A stretch of DNA of 64,000 nucleotides from JAUICS01 sp964384335 (GCA_964384335.1 CAYLKN010000002.1:1-64000); one strand, 5' to 3'. Shown: positions 23,756-34,037, numbered from the stretch's first letter. Notes: generated by a model not told the origin, from the sequence alone. Made by a program: numbers and translations.

Positions 23756-25945
23756 TTACGTACTTTCAAACCATATATCTGATATCTGGCCTTCTGTTCC
23801 GTCTGCGAATGTGTATGTGGAACGGTGGCTTTCCCACTGGCCGTTAATAACCTCGTTGACAAATTCAGCATCAAGGTCGATTGAGGCAATATCCCAATGC
23901 ATCAGGGATGTCAGTTCATTGCCGTCCGAAAACCCGTCGCCGTTCTTGTCCTGCCATATCTGCAGGTTGCCGAACATGTCATCGCCCATGTCGATAAACC
24001 CGTTCTGATCGCTGTCGAGACTCGCCAGATGTTCAAAACCATGGGAGAACCCGTCAACATTACCGAAAAGCTCACTTCTGTCATTGATAATGCCGTCCTC
24101 ATTTCTGTCCAGAACGAGCCAGCCGTCATCAGCGCCAATCCAGGCCGTCCTTTCGGCTATACCGTCCATGTCCATGTCGAAGTAAGCGTTGGAGTCTTTT
24201 TTTGCTACAACCTCCACACCGTCTCCGTCAAGATCCATAACGAGAGGGGAATTATAATCCTTTAACTGGACGGTAACATGGGTGGTATCCTTTGCATCGT
24301 AAGGATCGGAAATTTCATATTGAAACTTTACAAGCTCATTATTGCCGTTTCCGTCCTGTCCGGCCTGATAAAGAAGAAATTTACCACTGTCATGTACCCA
24401 TATCTTGTGGTTGTTGGGTAGTTTCTGAACACCGAATATTCTGGTGATCGACATAGGGTCGCCATTCGGATCGTAATCATTGTCCAGAACAGGCAGCTTA
24501 AATATTAACCCGCCGTTATCACTGCCGGTATCCTTGTAAATGGAAGCACCTCCGGACATATCATTTGAAGGGCATTGGTCCGAGTAAGACGCATCAACTT
24601 CGCAAACAGTATAGGCATCTGTTACAGCGACAGGAGGAACGTTCGGGCAGATATCCACTTCGAGCGGGTAGCATGCGGCTTCAACGGCAACGGGCAGGTT
24701 CACCCATTGTAAACCGTTTGAAACCACCATGGCCTTATCATCCTGAATCGGCAGTGCGCCAAGAAGACTTTCTTTTTGCACCCATTTTTCACCATCGGAT
24801 TCTATGCGCACTGTATCGTGTGCATCGGTCAGTGAAACTGTATTCTGCAAATCATTATTGGAATCGATTAATTTGACATTTAAAACACCCGAAGAATGGT
24901 CTGCCTTGCGGATATGATATGTCCTGCCTGAATCAATATGAGCATTGGGTGTAATGACATCTATGTTGTTTGCACCGCTTGATATCAAATGCACTTCGTA
25001 ATCAGAATTAATATTATATGTTTCCGAAGCTTCCGAATAAACCGTTTTGATAGGGTTTCCGCTATCATCTTTGGGTGCAATAACAAGTTTCCCGGAACCG
25101 CTTGCCTTATGAATACGCAATTTTTTATTCCCGTGATTTTCCGCAGCTTCAACATACAAAATAGTTGTGCTCGCTCCGGCATTTACATCATGAAAATCAT
25201 ACATCATATCAGCATCGTGAATGCTGCTTGAAGCTGCATAAGTTTTAACCTCGGCCGGGCCGTCAGGCAGGAACTCATGCGTATCAACAAAATTCAGAAA
25301 ATCGGTGTCCGAAGACGGAAACATTACATCTTTTAACGGAAACTCTCCGTCACTTATACGTTCAACATATCTCAGACGTCCATAAGTACTGATATTTCCA
25401 ATTTTTTTATATTCAAAAAACCCATTGATATCTGCCCCGTCATCACCAAGAGCAAGAACTTTGAACATATCATCGCCAGTATCACCTGTAATCTGTTCGA
25501 TGCCATTTTTATCTGCCTCCCAAACACAGTAAGGGTTTGAGGCTGCATCCTTAACTTGCGTGTCATCACATTTTGAATAAGCCAATATGTCAATATGAGA
25601 AGGTGCTTTGGCCGAAGGGTTAAAGCTATCATCAGGATTATAGCAATATCCGCCGTAATCTTTGATTTCCCAGCCGCCAAGATAACTGTTTTTTAATGCC
25701 ACATTACTGCCTGTGCATTCAAATTCAGCATATGCAGCAGCACCGTTGATGCCGGTATAATCAAATCTTGCTTTTGCACCAACGCGTGAGTATTCATCAA
25801 TTTTAACAGGTTCCTCTGCCGGTGCCACATTAAAATTGTAGCTTGCGTCTGGATCTTCCGAAGCCAGAACCGGTTGCAGCAATCCGATACTCAAAAATGC
25901 TGAAGCTGATAGTAAACCTAACATTCTCACTGCGCTCAATTTCAT
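23756..25945 (-). CDS. Large exported protein with a calcium-loop-type C-terminus
   Basis: The 729-residue protein has a signal peptide (cleavage likely at VLASED). A long beta-rich middle part is not recognised. A cadherin-like stretch follows, with LPVLDNDYDPNGDPMSITRI. The C-terminal 170 residues match the Asp-rich block seen in many RTX-type and adhesin proteins: MDLDGDGVEVV, DMDMDGIAERTAWIGADDGW, LDRNEDGIINDRSELFG, DSDQNGFIDMGD. These read as EF-hand-like calcium loops. No GGxGxD RTX repeats and no type I secretion genes are near. A strong ribosome site (AAGGAGA) is present. It is convergent with glnA with only 17 bp between. Confidence 0.75.
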   Translation of the reverse strand: MKLSAVRMLGLLSASAFLSIGLLQPVLASEDPDASYNFNVAPAEEPVKIDEYSRVGAKARFDYTGINGAAAYAEFECTGSNVALKNSYLGGWEIKDYGGYCYNPDDSFNPSAKAPSHIDILAYSKCDDTQVKDAASNPYCVWEADKNGIEQITGDTGDDMFKVLALGDDGADINGFFEYKKIGNISTYGRLRYVERISDGEFPLKDVMFPSSDTDFLNFVDTHEFLPDGPAEVKTYAASSSIHDADMMYDFHDVNAGASTTILYVEAAENHGNKKLRIHKASGSGKLVIAPKDDSGNPIKTVYSEASETYNINSDYEVHLISSGANNIDVITPNAHIDSGRTYHIRKADHSSGVLNVKLIDSNNDLQNTVSLTDAHDTVRIESDGEKWVQKESLLGALPIQDDKAMVVSNGLQWVNLPVAVEAACYPLEVDICPNVPPVAVTDAYTVCEVDASYSDQCPSNDMSGGASIYKDTGSDNGGLIFKLPVLDNDYDPNGDPMSITRIFGVQKLPNNHKIWVHDSGKFLLYQAGQDGNGNNELVKFQYEISDPYDAKDTTHVTVQLKDYNSPLVMDLDGDGVEVVAKKDSNAYFDMDMDGIAERTAWIGADDGWLVLDRNEDGIINDRSELFGNVDGFSHGFEHLASLDSDQNGFIDMGDDMFGNLQIWQDKNGDGFSDGNELTSLMHWDIASIDLDAEFVNEVINGQWESHRSTYTFADGTEGQISDIWFEST

Positions 25946-26056
25946 AGCTCTTCTCCTTAACTATATATACTATTGTAATTTATTTTAAAAACTGTTGCAA
26001 AATTCTCTAAAATTTTACATATAGATCCAGAATGACAGGAAAATCTTAACAAAAAA

Positions 26057-27262
26057 TTAAGACGGCTCGCGCATTGTCTGGATCACTTGCGCAAACGCCT
26101 GCGCGTTTACGGCCCATTGATAATACCTGGCAGAGCGGTTCGGGCCCAAAAGTGTTACAACAATATAATATGAGTCTGTTTCAATTGGCGCGACCCAGAA
26201 TTCGTACCCGACAAGTGTCTGACTCTTGTTATTTGTATCATAGGCTTCTACAACAGCAAAATTCACAGTTTCGTCGAAGGTGTAATCTTCCCGCGTTTCA
26301 ATAAGCTCCGCGAGCTCCAGACCTTCCTCTTTCAGAAATGCCGAAAGTTTTTTGATTTCCTCAGGCATCGAGACATTATAGTCCTTGGCTATAACGTTTA
26401 CATCTATACGCCCGCTCAAACGCGGGGAAAAATAACGCGTCCGCCATTTCTTTTCGTCTTTTTCCCGCTGGTACTCGTAAGTTGTGACCAGACTCGTCTG
26501 CATTCTGTCAATTGATCTGATCTTGTTGTCAAGAAGCGTCCAGGACCCCAGATAATCGAATTTGACGAGTTCCAGAAAAGAATAGGTCTTAATCTGCTCA
26601 ATCGGCTTTTCACTTGGGTTCAAAAGCCGGAACGAATTGACGGAATGGGTTTGAAGATCGCGCCTTGTCTTCCAGCGATCATAAGGTATTTCATAAGACG
26701 CGCTGACAATTTTTGATCCGTTGATTGTAAGATAAGTCCGCTTTACGTAGGAATCATATTGTCTGAAAACCACATACAGGGCCTCTATTGTTTTGTTGTC
26801 AATGACATTCAAGGCCTCAAGGGAATAGCCATTGTCAATTACGTATTTTACAAACCAGTCGCGGGCGGATATTTTATGATCGAGTTCCTGAACCTCCAGA
26901 ACAAACCGGCTGTGAACGTCAAGCATAGGAGGGCTTATGTAGGAAACCACCTCTCCGAACACTCTGTTGCTGTGATCGATATCGAGGCTGCCTCCGTCAA
27001 GAGATTTTTTCCAGCCATTGGGCAGACGGACCTGAAATGCAAGAAGCGGATCATCAAGCGGTTTCTCTTCCACAAGGAACGAGTTCTGATAAAACGTCTG
27101 ATAATCAACCGTTTCTATACCGGGCAGAGGCCTCAGCTTTTTCATGTCCAAGGGAAATGCATTTCCCTGGGATAAAGGAAATACAGACAGTACAAATGCC
27201 ATCAAAGAAAATGTAAAAATCTGCAAGATTTGTAAAAACATAACAACATTAGTGTACTTCAT
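26057..27262 (-). CDS. Exported protein of unknown function
   Basis: The 401-residue protein begins with a signal-peptide-like hydrophobic stretch (about residues 5-33, ending near GNAFP). The rest has no membrane segments and alternates strands and helices, for example FQVRLPNGWKKSLDGG and YEFWVAPIETDSYYIVVTLL. It gives the impression of a periplasmic two-lobe protein, but I recognise no family. It lies 111 bp upstream of the 729-residue gene on the same strand and is divergent from parE. Confidence 0.6.
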   Translation of the reverse strand: MKYTNVVMFLQILQIFTFSLMAFVLSVFPLSQGNAFPLDMKKLRPLPGIETVDYQTFYQNSFLVEEKPLDDPLLAFQVRLPNGWKKSLDGGSLDIDHSNRVFGEVVSYISPPMLDVHSRFVLEVQELDHKISARDWFVKYVIDNGYSLEALNVIDNKTIEALYVVFRQYDSYVKRTYLTINGSKIVSASYEIPYDRWKTRRDLQTHSVNSFRLLNPSEKPIEQIKTYSFLELVKFDYLGSWTLLDNKIRSIDRMQTSLVTTYEYQREKDEKKWRTRYFSPRLSGRIDVNVIAKDYNVSMPEEIKKLSAFLKEEGLELAELIETREDYTFDETVNFAVVEAYDTNNKSQTLVGYEFWVAPIETDSYYIVVTLLGPNRSARYYQWAVNAQAFAQVIQTMREPS

Positions 27263-27393
27263 TACCGCCGCACAGGACCAGATTTCATTTAAATCCGGAT
27301 CTAAGATGCGCTATGACGCTTTATCCCTTGAGTTTCCTGCATTAATAAATATAGGATAAAAATACAACCAATACAGATATATAAAAATATAAT

Positions 27394-29457
27394 ATGAGTA
27401 CTCTTTTTGAAAACAAGAACGCCGCAGCTGAGAAATCAAATTCTGAATACACTGCCGATGACATAGAAGTTCTTCAGGGGCTGGAACCCGTTCGCCGGAG
27501 ACCCGGCATGTATATAGGGGGAACCGATGAAAAAGCCATGCATCACCTCGTCGGAGAAATTCTTGATAACGCCATGGATGAAGCCGTGGCAGGATACGCA
27601 AACCGGATAGAAGTATGGATTGAACCTGGTAATATTATTACAATTGAGGACAATGGGCGTGGCATACCAGTTGACAGGCACCCCAAATTTCCTGAAAAAT
27701 CCGCACTTGAAGTTATCGTGACCACTCTGCATGCAGGCGGTAAATTTGGCGGAAAAGCATACAAAACATCTGGCGGCCTGCATGGTGTAGGTATATCCGT
27801 TGTTAATGCCCTTTCGGATATGATGGAGGTCGAAGTCGCAAGAGAAAAAACGCTTTACCGTCAGTCGTATGCAAAAGGAAAACCTCTGAACAGTCTTGAA
27901 AACGCCGGTCCTGTTCATAACCGGCGCGGTACAAAAGTCCGTTTCCGCCCCGATCCTGAAATTTTTGGTGTAAACACATCCTTCAGGCCGCAATGGCTTT
28001 ACAAAATGATGCAGTCAAAAGCTTACCTGTTCAGAGGGGTTGAAATCAGATGGCACTGTGCCCCATCAATTGCAGAAGCCCTTCTCAAAGACGGCAAGAC
28101 GCTAGAAACTGAGAAAATTTTCCACTACCCCAACGGGCTGCTGGATTTTCTTAATCACAGCATTGAGGGAAAGGAAAGATTAACCGGCGATGCTTTTTCG
28201 GGCAGGACTTCGTTCCAGGAAGGCGGGGGATTTATAGAATATGCCGTGACATGGCTCAATAATCGCGACGGATTTATGTATTCTTACTGCAACACGATCC
28301 CGACGCCGCAGGGAGGCACGCATGAAAACGGCCTGCGCTCCGCCCTGTCACGCAGTCTCAAAAACTATGGCGAAATGACAAACAATAAAAAAGCAGCCGC
28401 CATCACGGCCGAAGACGTTATGGTGAATATTTGCGCCATGATTTCCGTTTTTATTCAGGAACCGCAGTTTCAGGGACAAACAAAAGAGAAACTGGCCAAT
28501 GCAGAAGTAAGCCGCCTTGTTGACGGCGTTATTCGCGACCGTTTTGATTTATGGCTTTCCGAAGACCAGGAACGTGCGCGCACACTTCTTGAAAACGTAA
28601 TCGAACAATCGGAAATTCGCCAAAGACGGAGAGAGGAAAGAGAGCTTCAGCGGAAAACGGCAACCCGTAAAACCCGTCTGCCCGGAAAACTGGCCGATTG
28701 CAGCCGCAGCTCGGCTCTCGATACGGAAATCTTTCTTGTGGAGGGGGACAGCGCCGGCGGCTCTGCGAAACAGGCACGCAACCGGGAGACTCAGGCCATC
28801 CTGCCTTTGCGCGGTAAAATACTGAACGTGGCCAGTGCCACCCGGGATAAAATCCGGGCCAATCAGGAAATCCAGGATATTATTCAGGCCCTGGGGTGCG
28901 GCATTGGCAAAGACTGCGATCCTGAAAAACTGCGTTACGACCGGGTCATCATCATGACTGATGCGGACGTGGACGGAGCCCATATTGCCTCGCTTTTAAT
29001 TACATTCTTTTATTCGGAAATGCGCCCGCTTATAGAACATGGCTATGTCTATATTGCCCAGCCGCCTTTGTATCGCCTGACAAGCGGCAATCATTCCGCC
29101 TATGCAATGGACGAAGCGCATAAAGACAGGCTTTATGAAACGGAATTCAAAAACAAAAAGAAAGTGGATGTCAGCCGGTTTAAAGGGCTTGGAGAAATGC
29201 CTGCCGCACAGCTTAAGGAAACCACAATGCATCCCAAAAGCCGCAAACTTTTGCGCATAACCATACCGGAGGCAAAATCCGGTTTTGTTTTGGCCTCTGC
29301 AATTTCCGAATCCACCCTGGAAAGTCTTGAAAATAGCGGGGAAGAGGCCGGAAAGGCACTTGAAATTTTTGTAGAAGGCCTGATGGGCCGCAGTCCCGAA
29401 ACACGCTTTAAATTTATTCAGGAAAACGCAGCCTTTGTCGATGTGATCGATGTCTGA
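27394..29457 (+). CDS. parE: DNA topoisomerase IV subunit B
   Basis: ParE is the ATPase subunit of topoisomerase IV, which unlinks daughter chromosomes. The 687-residue protein has the GHKL ATPase (DNAMDEAVAGYA, then EDNGRGIPVDRHP, then GGLHGVGISVVNALS). The TOPRIM part shows EIFLVEGDSAGGSAKQARNR and DADVDGAHIASLLITFFY. The C-terminal end MGRSPETRFKFIQENAAF is standard. LPLRGKILNV in the TOPRIM part and the overall length fit ParE better than GyrB. parC is not adjacent. Confidence 0.93.
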   Translation: MSTLFENKNAAAEKSNSEYTADDIEVLQGLEPVRRRPGMYIGGTDEKAMHHLVGEILDNAMDEAVAGYANRIEVWIEPGNIITIEDNGRGIPVDRHPKFPEKSALEVIVTTLHAGGKFGGKAYKTSGGLHGVGISVVNALSDMMEVEVAREKTLYRQSYAKGKPLNSLENAGPVHNRRGTKVRFRPDPEIFGVNTSFRPQWLYKMMQSKAYLFRGVEIRWHCAPSIAEALLKDGKTLETEKIFHYPNGLLDFLNHSIEGKERLTGDAFSGRTSFQEGGGFIEYAVTWLNNRDGFMYSYCNTIPTPQGGTHENGLRSALSRSLKNYGEMTNNKKAAAITAEDVMVNICAMISVFIQEPQFQGQTKEKLANAEVSRLVDGVIRDRFDLWLSEDQERARTLLENVIEQSEIRQRRREERELQRKTATRKTRLPGKLADCSRSSALDTEIFLVEGDSAGGSAKQARNRETQAILPLRGKILNVASATRDKIRANQEIQDIIQALGCGIGKDCDPEKLRYDRVIIMTDADVDGAHIASLLITFFYSEMRPLIEHGYVYIAQPPLYRLTSGNHSAYAMDEAHKDRLYETEFKNKKKVDVSRFKGLGEMPAAQLKETTMHPKSRKLLRITIPEAKSGFVLASAISESTLESLENSGEEAGKALEIFVEGLMGRSPETRFKFIQENAAFVDVIDV

Positions 29458-29512
29458 ACCAGAACAGTGATTTGTATTTCAGTTCTGAAAGGGTTTTGGT
29501 AATAATGGTTTT

Positions 29513-31555
29513 ATGCGCCTTTCCAGGATCCTTTTTGCAGTTGTTTTTGTCGGGATCACGCTTATTGCCGGAGGATATTTTGTTATATCCCGGCTTCCCG
29601 GTATAATCCGCGACCAGATAGAGACCAGACTTTTATTCTACGGCTATCCAGATTCAGAAGTTGGAAAAATCAGTGTAGATCTTTCTGAAATCTATATTGA
29701 GAAGATAAGCCTGAATAATGACAACGCGGTTTGGGGTATCTCAGTAACATATAATCCCGCCCTGTTATTCCGCGGCCAGGATTTGACGGAAATTACAATT
29801 GAAAACATCACACTTTCCGGGAGCCTCTCCGGTGACGGGTTTTATCTGGCGGGCGTGGATATGATGCATTCGACAATGCCTTTTCCTGCCGAATTAAGAC
29901 CGAAAGACATTCCAGTTGGAAAATTTTCATGGCAAAATCTTCAGATTACGATCGATACACCGTTCGGGGACATCTTTATACTGAATAACGGGGTAATAGA
30001 AAAAGAATTCAGCGGCATGAAAATTTCCACGCGGGCCGCTTCCGGGTCCGATCCGCTTTCTTTTATATTTTCCTTGAATGGAAAGCTGTCGCGTTCTGGA
30101 GAATGGGATATAGAAGGAAGTCTGGAGAATGCAGGCATTCGATTACCGTTTTTAGAAACAAAGGCTTTTAACGGATGGATGTCGTTTCGTACGAAAGATG
30201 ATGATTTTCCTGTATTGAGCATGGAAGTCATTTCAGACGGCTTATCAGTCGCGTTAAGCGATCAAAGCATCGAAACAGGCCATTTAACGATATCCGCACA
30301 CTATGAAAACGAAAACCTGATCGCAATTACACGCGGAAAAATAAAGAATTTCAATGAGTTATTCTGGACAATAGATGTATCACAGAATAAGGGTGACACG
30401 ATCCAGGTAATTTCATCCGTTACTATAGAAGATATTGCCGTTTTCATTGATTTTCTTGATAAATATCAGGTTATTCAAAAATCGGAAATCTCGCCCGACA
30501 CCCTTAACAAAATCAGCCAAATGCCTGGCGTTGTTCTTGATGTCGTCTGGGAAGGCCAAAATGTCTTTAGCGAAAATTATGAATTTTCCTTCTCTGCGGC
30601 CGATCTGAATACCTTTCTGGAAATTGAAGGCAGGGCAAGTTATAAAAGAAAAAACAATGCGTTAAAGGGCAATCTTGAAATTGCTGAGAAACCCGTCCAG
30701 GACATTCTTATTTTCTTAAAGCCTTTTTTGGGCCAAAACGCCGATGTTTCCGGCACTATTTCACTGGAAACACAATTTATGGCCAATGGTGAAACGCTAG
30801 ACACGCATTTTGGTCCTGCATCTTTAAATTTGAAAAACGTAAATCTTAAAACCAATGCCGCTGAAATAAAGGGTATTTCAGCAGACATGTCTTTTGAGAC
30901 TCTCTGGCCACCGGTAAATAATGATCCGCAAACCATACAGATCAAGACTGTTCAATCCGCCGTACCGCTGAAAAATATTGAGTTGGTATACCTTATAAAA
31001 CCAGGTCTTTTTGATATTCAAAAGCTTGAGGGCGATATCGCAAACGGCAGATTGAGCATTGAACCCTTCCAGTATAAAGGGCCCGGCAAGCCGGTGAAAA
31101 CAAACATAAAATTAAGCGATATAAGCCTTAAAGAGATCCCCCAACTGCTCGATATCGAAGACTTAAAACTGGAAGGCCAGGTCAGCGGCGATATTCCGGT
31201 AACGCTTCATAATGAAAAAATCATCATTAACAACGCGCTTATAGTAAACAGAGGGTCAGGACTTATTGCTTACACCCCCGGAGATCCGTCCGCTTTGGTG
31301 AAAAATCAAAGCGCCAATGTGCATGACTTGAGAAAAGCTCTGGAACACCTTGAATTTAATACTCTAAACCTGGTTATCAACGGTGACATGAATGAGGACA
31401 TGAGCGCGTCACTGTTTTTAAACGGTAATAATCCAACCGCTTTTGGAGATCGTCCTGTACATTTGAAAATAAACCTTGAGGGTGCCGTTGGTGCTCTTAT
31501 AGAGGAAGCACTTGAACCGGCCTACAAAGACCTGTTAAAAAATATTAAACTATAG
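29513..31555 (+). CDS. ydbH: YdbH-like AsmA-type bridge protein
   Basis: The 680-residue protein has one N-terminal membrane helix (about residues 5-27) and a long beta-rich periplasmic body in the AsmA-like style (YPDSEVGKISVDLSEIYIEK, LTEITIENITLSGSLSGDGF). It fits the YdbH group, shorter than E. coli YdbH. In E. coli YdbH bridges inner and outer membranes for lipid transport with YnbE, helped by YdbL. The ydbL-like gene follows 99 bp downstream, which supports the name. It is 55 bp after parE on the same strand. Confidence 0.75.
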   Translation: MRLSRILFAVVFVGITLIAGGYFVISRLPGIIRDQIETRLLFYGYPDSEVGKISVDLSEIYIEKISLNNDNAVWGISVTYNPALLFRGQDLTEITIENITLSGSLSGDGFYLAGVDMMHSTMPFPAELRPKDIPVGKFSWQNLQITIDTPFGDIFILNNGVIEKEFSGMKISTRAASGSDPLSFIFSLNGKLSRSGEWDIEGSLENAGIRLPFLETKAFNGWMSFRTKDDDFPVLSMEVISDGLSVALSDQSIETGHLTISAHYENENLIAITRGKIKNFNELFWTIDVSQNKGDTIQVISSVTIEDIAVFIDFLDKYQVIQKSEISPDTLNKISQMPGVVLDVVWEGQNVFSENYEFSFSAADLNTFLEIEGRASYKRKNNALKGNLEIAEKPVQDILIFLKPFLGQNADVSGTISLETQFMANGETLDTHFGPASLNLKNVNLKTNAAEIKGISADMSFETLWPPVNNDPQTIQIKTVQSAVPLKNIELVYLIKPGLFDIQKLEGDIANGRLSIEPFQYKGPGKPVKTNIKLSDISLKEIPQLLDIEDLKLEGQVSGDIPVTLHNEKIIINNALIVNRGSGLIAYTPGDPSALVKNQSANVHDLRKALEHLEFNTLNLVINGDMNEDMSASLFLNGNNPTAFGDRPVHLKINLEGAVGALIEEALEPAYKDLLKNIKL

Positions 31556-31578
31556 AATACTTGATGTTATAAATTTTG

Positions 31579-31627
31579 AATTTTCATAAAATAAATGTAA
31601 ACTAACACTATAATATTTATGAAAATT
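31579..31627. repeat. Perfect 12-bp inverted repeat between ydbH and ydbL
   Basis: AATTTTCATAAA (31579-31590) is exactly repeated in reverse complement at 31616-31627, with 25 bases between. The arms are AT-only apart from one C or G. It could be a weak transcript hairpin or the site of a dimeric regulator. It occupies the gap where ynbE would normally sit. Confidence 0.6.
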
Positions 31628-31654
31628 TATTAAGTCCGGGTATAATTAAATATT

Positions 31655-32020
31655 ATGAAATCTACAAAATATACATTTTTTACTATCGCATTGAGTTTTG
31701 TCCTGAGCGCTCTGATAGTCACACAGACGTCCGCAAGAGCGAGCGGTGAGCCCAGCCTTTATGATGCGAAGGAAAGAGGACTGGTTGGTGAAACGCTTAA
31801 CGGCATGGTTGATTTTGTTACGGAGCCACAGTCAGATTCACTAAAAAAGCTCGTCAAAAACGTAAATCAAAAACGCCTTGATACATATCAATCCATCGCG
31901 ATACGGCAAAGCACAAGCCTTAGGGCTGTTCAGAAACTGGCGGCAAAAAATATTATCGAAAAATTGCCAAAGGGTCATTATTATCAAACCCCAACCGGAA
32001 AGTGGCAGCAGAAGCGTTAA
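31655..32020 (+). CDS. ydbL: YdbL-like periplasmic protein (DUF1318)
   Basis: The 121-residue protein has a signal peptide (cleavage likely after SARA) and the DUF1318/YdbL pattern: YDAKERGLVGETLNGMVDFV, VKNVNQKRLDTYQSIA and a C-terminal AAKNIIEKLPKGHYYQTPTG. YdbL assists the YdbH-YnbE membrane bridge in enterobacteria. Its place after the ydbH-like gene supports a shared role. No ynbE-type lipoprotein gene fits in the 99-bp gap. Confidence 0.85.
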   Translation: MKSTKYTFFTIALSFVLSALIVTQTSARASGEPSLYDAKERGLVGETLNGMVDFVTEPQSDSLKKLVKNVNQKRLDTYQSIAIRQSTSLRAVQKLAAKNIIEKLPKGHYYQTPTGKWQQKR

Positions 32021-32044
32021 ATTTCGGAAATATTTAAGCCACGC

Positions 32045-33943
32045 TTACAATCCGTAATAATACTTTGCGATAAAGAAAAAGGTGACCCATAAAATAAGAA
32101 TAAGGGGTATGCCTGCTTTCATAAAATCCCTGAATTTATAATGACCGGGACCCATGATAAGCAAATTTGTCTGATATCCAATAGGCGACGCAAAAGAGCA
32201 ATTTGCACCGAATATAACGGTTATAGCAAAGATATACGGATCAATGTTGCTTGCCACCGCCATATTGATGGCAATTGGTGTAAACAGGATTGCACAGGCG
32301 TTGTTTGTAAGAATATTCGTTGCAAACGCCACCATAATGAACAACATGCATGCAAGAAACAAAGGTTGATCCGCAAGCGGGAGCTGCATCACCAGATCGG
32401 CAAGAAAACGCGCGCCCCCGGTATTCTGAAGCGCGGTTCCAAGTGCAAGCATTGAGCCAACAAGCAAGTATATCCTCCGGTCAAGGGCCCGCCCCGCCTG
32501 ACGGATATTCAGGCACCCGCTGGCAAGCATAAGTGTTGCCCCGGTCAGCCCCGCAACGGGAATACTGATTATATTCATCGCGGACAGGGCAACCATTGAA
32601 AGAAAAATATAAATTGACAATTCCGCCTTGCTTTTTTGCGGTATATCTTTTTTAGAGCCGGAGAGTACGATAAGATCCGAACTTTTCCGCATCATGTTTA
32701 TGTTTTCCTGACTACCCGCAACCAAAAGGACATCGCCTGCCTCAAGCCTGATGCGACCCAGCCGGCGCCTCACCACCCTGGCTCGCCTCTGAATGCCCAG
32801 GATTATCGTCTTATACTGTAGTTCCAAGCCTGATCTTTCAAGCGACATGTCAATCAGCCTGGACCCCGGGGGCACCATGATCTCGGCCAGCATGCGGGTT
32901 TCAAGTCCATCTCCCTCGGTTTTACTATCCTTGTTTTCGTCGCTCTCCTTACCTTTCTTTTTGATATCTCCGTCAAGTTCCCTTACCTGGTCATCGGAAA
33001 GAAAATATCCCGGGTGCTTGGACAGAGCTTCCATCAATGCCGAACGGGTCGCAGAGACTATAATAATGTCACCCGTATTTATTTCATGGTCTTCAAAAGG
33101 TGGAAGAACAAGATTTCCGGCACGTTGTATCAGCTTGATTTTAAGATCTTTCAGGATGGGAAAGCTGCCCTCGACACATTTCTGGCCAATCAGATTGCTG
33201 TTTTCCGGAACATCTATCTCCGCAATGAATTCTTTTTCGTCATTAACAAACTGTCTGGATAGGCGCGACCTGTCAGGAAGCAAAAAAGGAGAAATTCCGA
33301 TTACGTAAATCAATCCGACAGCGGCCAGGTAAATTCCCGGTATGGCAAACTCGAAAAATTTCAAAGGCTCATATCCCAACTCCTGTAAAGAGCTTGACAC
33401 AAGAAGGTTCGTCGATGAGCCAATAAGTGTCATCATCCCCCCCAGAATCGCAACGAAACTAAGAGGCATCATTACACGGCTTTCGGAAACGCCCATTGAG
33501 GAAACAAGGCTTTGTATTATCGGAATGGCAAGTACCACCAGTGGTGTATTGTTCATAAACGCGCTCATAACACAGACAAACAGAAGAATAAGGATCAGGT
33601 ATACCCGGGCAAGAAGTTTGCTTTCAACTTTGAGCAGACGCGCAAGACCGCCCAGTGCATCCGTCTGGATTATTCCCTGCCCCATAACGAGTAGTGCCAT
33701 GACGGCAATAAGAGACGGATTTGCAAAACCGGCAAGCAGATCTTTCGTCCCCAAAAGATTGTAGCCATTAGGATCGTTTAACGGGAAAAACTGACCAAAC
33801 AACAAAAGAACAATGAGTATGCTTATACTGGTCATTTCAAGCGATATGCGCTCATAAGCATAGCTGATGACCGCCAAAAGGCTCAAAGCCATAACAACCC
33901 ACATATGGATTTCTGAATTGATTACAAATTGAATGCCCTGCAT
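32045..33943 (-). CDS. SLC13-type permease with two TrkA-C domains
   Basis: The 632-residue inner membrane protein belongs to the divalent anion:Na+ symporter group. The first half has about five hydrophobic segments and the signature FMNNTPLVVLAIPI and GGMMTLIGSSTNLLV. Two RCK/TrkA-C domains sit in the middle (about residues 220-300 and 330-425), including a charged KKKGKESDENKDSKTEG linker. The second half shows TNILTNNACAILFTPIAINM. Such proteins carry sulfate, dicarboxylates or similar anions; the substrate cannot be read here. It is convergent with ydbL. Confidence 0.88.
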   Translation of the reverse strand: MQGIQFVINSEIHMWVVMALSLLAVISYAYERISLEMTSISILIVLLLFGQFFPLNDPNGYNLLGTKDLLAGFANPSLIAVMALLVMGQGIIQTDALGGLARLLKVESKLLARVYLILILLFVCVMSAFMNNTPLVVLAIPIIQSLVSSMGVSESRVMMPLSFVAILGGMMTLIGSSTNLLVSSSLQELGYEPLKFFEFAIPGIYLAAVGLIYVIGISPFLLPDRSRLSRQFVNDEKEFIAEIDVPENSNLIGQKCVEGSFPILKDLKIKLIQRAGNLVLPPFEDHEINTGDIIIVSATRSALMEALSKHPGYFLSDDQVRELDGDIKKKGKESDENKDSKTEGDGLETRMLAEIMVPPGSRLIDMSLERSGLELQYKTIILGIQRRARVVRRRLGRIRLEAGDVLLVAGSQENINMMRKSSDLIVLSGSKKDIPQKSKAELSIYIFLSMVALSAMNIISIPVAGLTGATLMLASGCLNIRQAGRALDRRIYLLVGSMLALGTALQNTGGARFLADLVMQLPLADQPLFLACMLFIMVAFATNILTNNACAILFTPIAINMAVASNIDPYIFAITVIFGANCSFASPIGYQTNLLIMGPGHYKFRDFMKAGIPLILILWVTFFFIAKYYYGL

Positions 33944-34037
33944 ATATGACCTTCGGCCTTAGAGTTTGTAAGGAGGTGTTCGCATTTTCCACACACTAAA
34001 AAAATAATGCTAACAGACACTGTAAATTTTAGTACAA

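Noticed and set aside
29458..29512. Weak hairpin CAGAAC/GTTCTG after parE as terminator
   Set aside because: Only six base pairs with a long loop and no U-tract; the next gene is on the same strand 55 bp away.
33967..33990. Strong plus-strand ribosome-site-like sequence TAAGGAGGTG upstream of nothing
   Set aside because: The only plus-strand reading after it is about eight codons long. It lies in the leader of the minus-strand permease gene and is probably chance.
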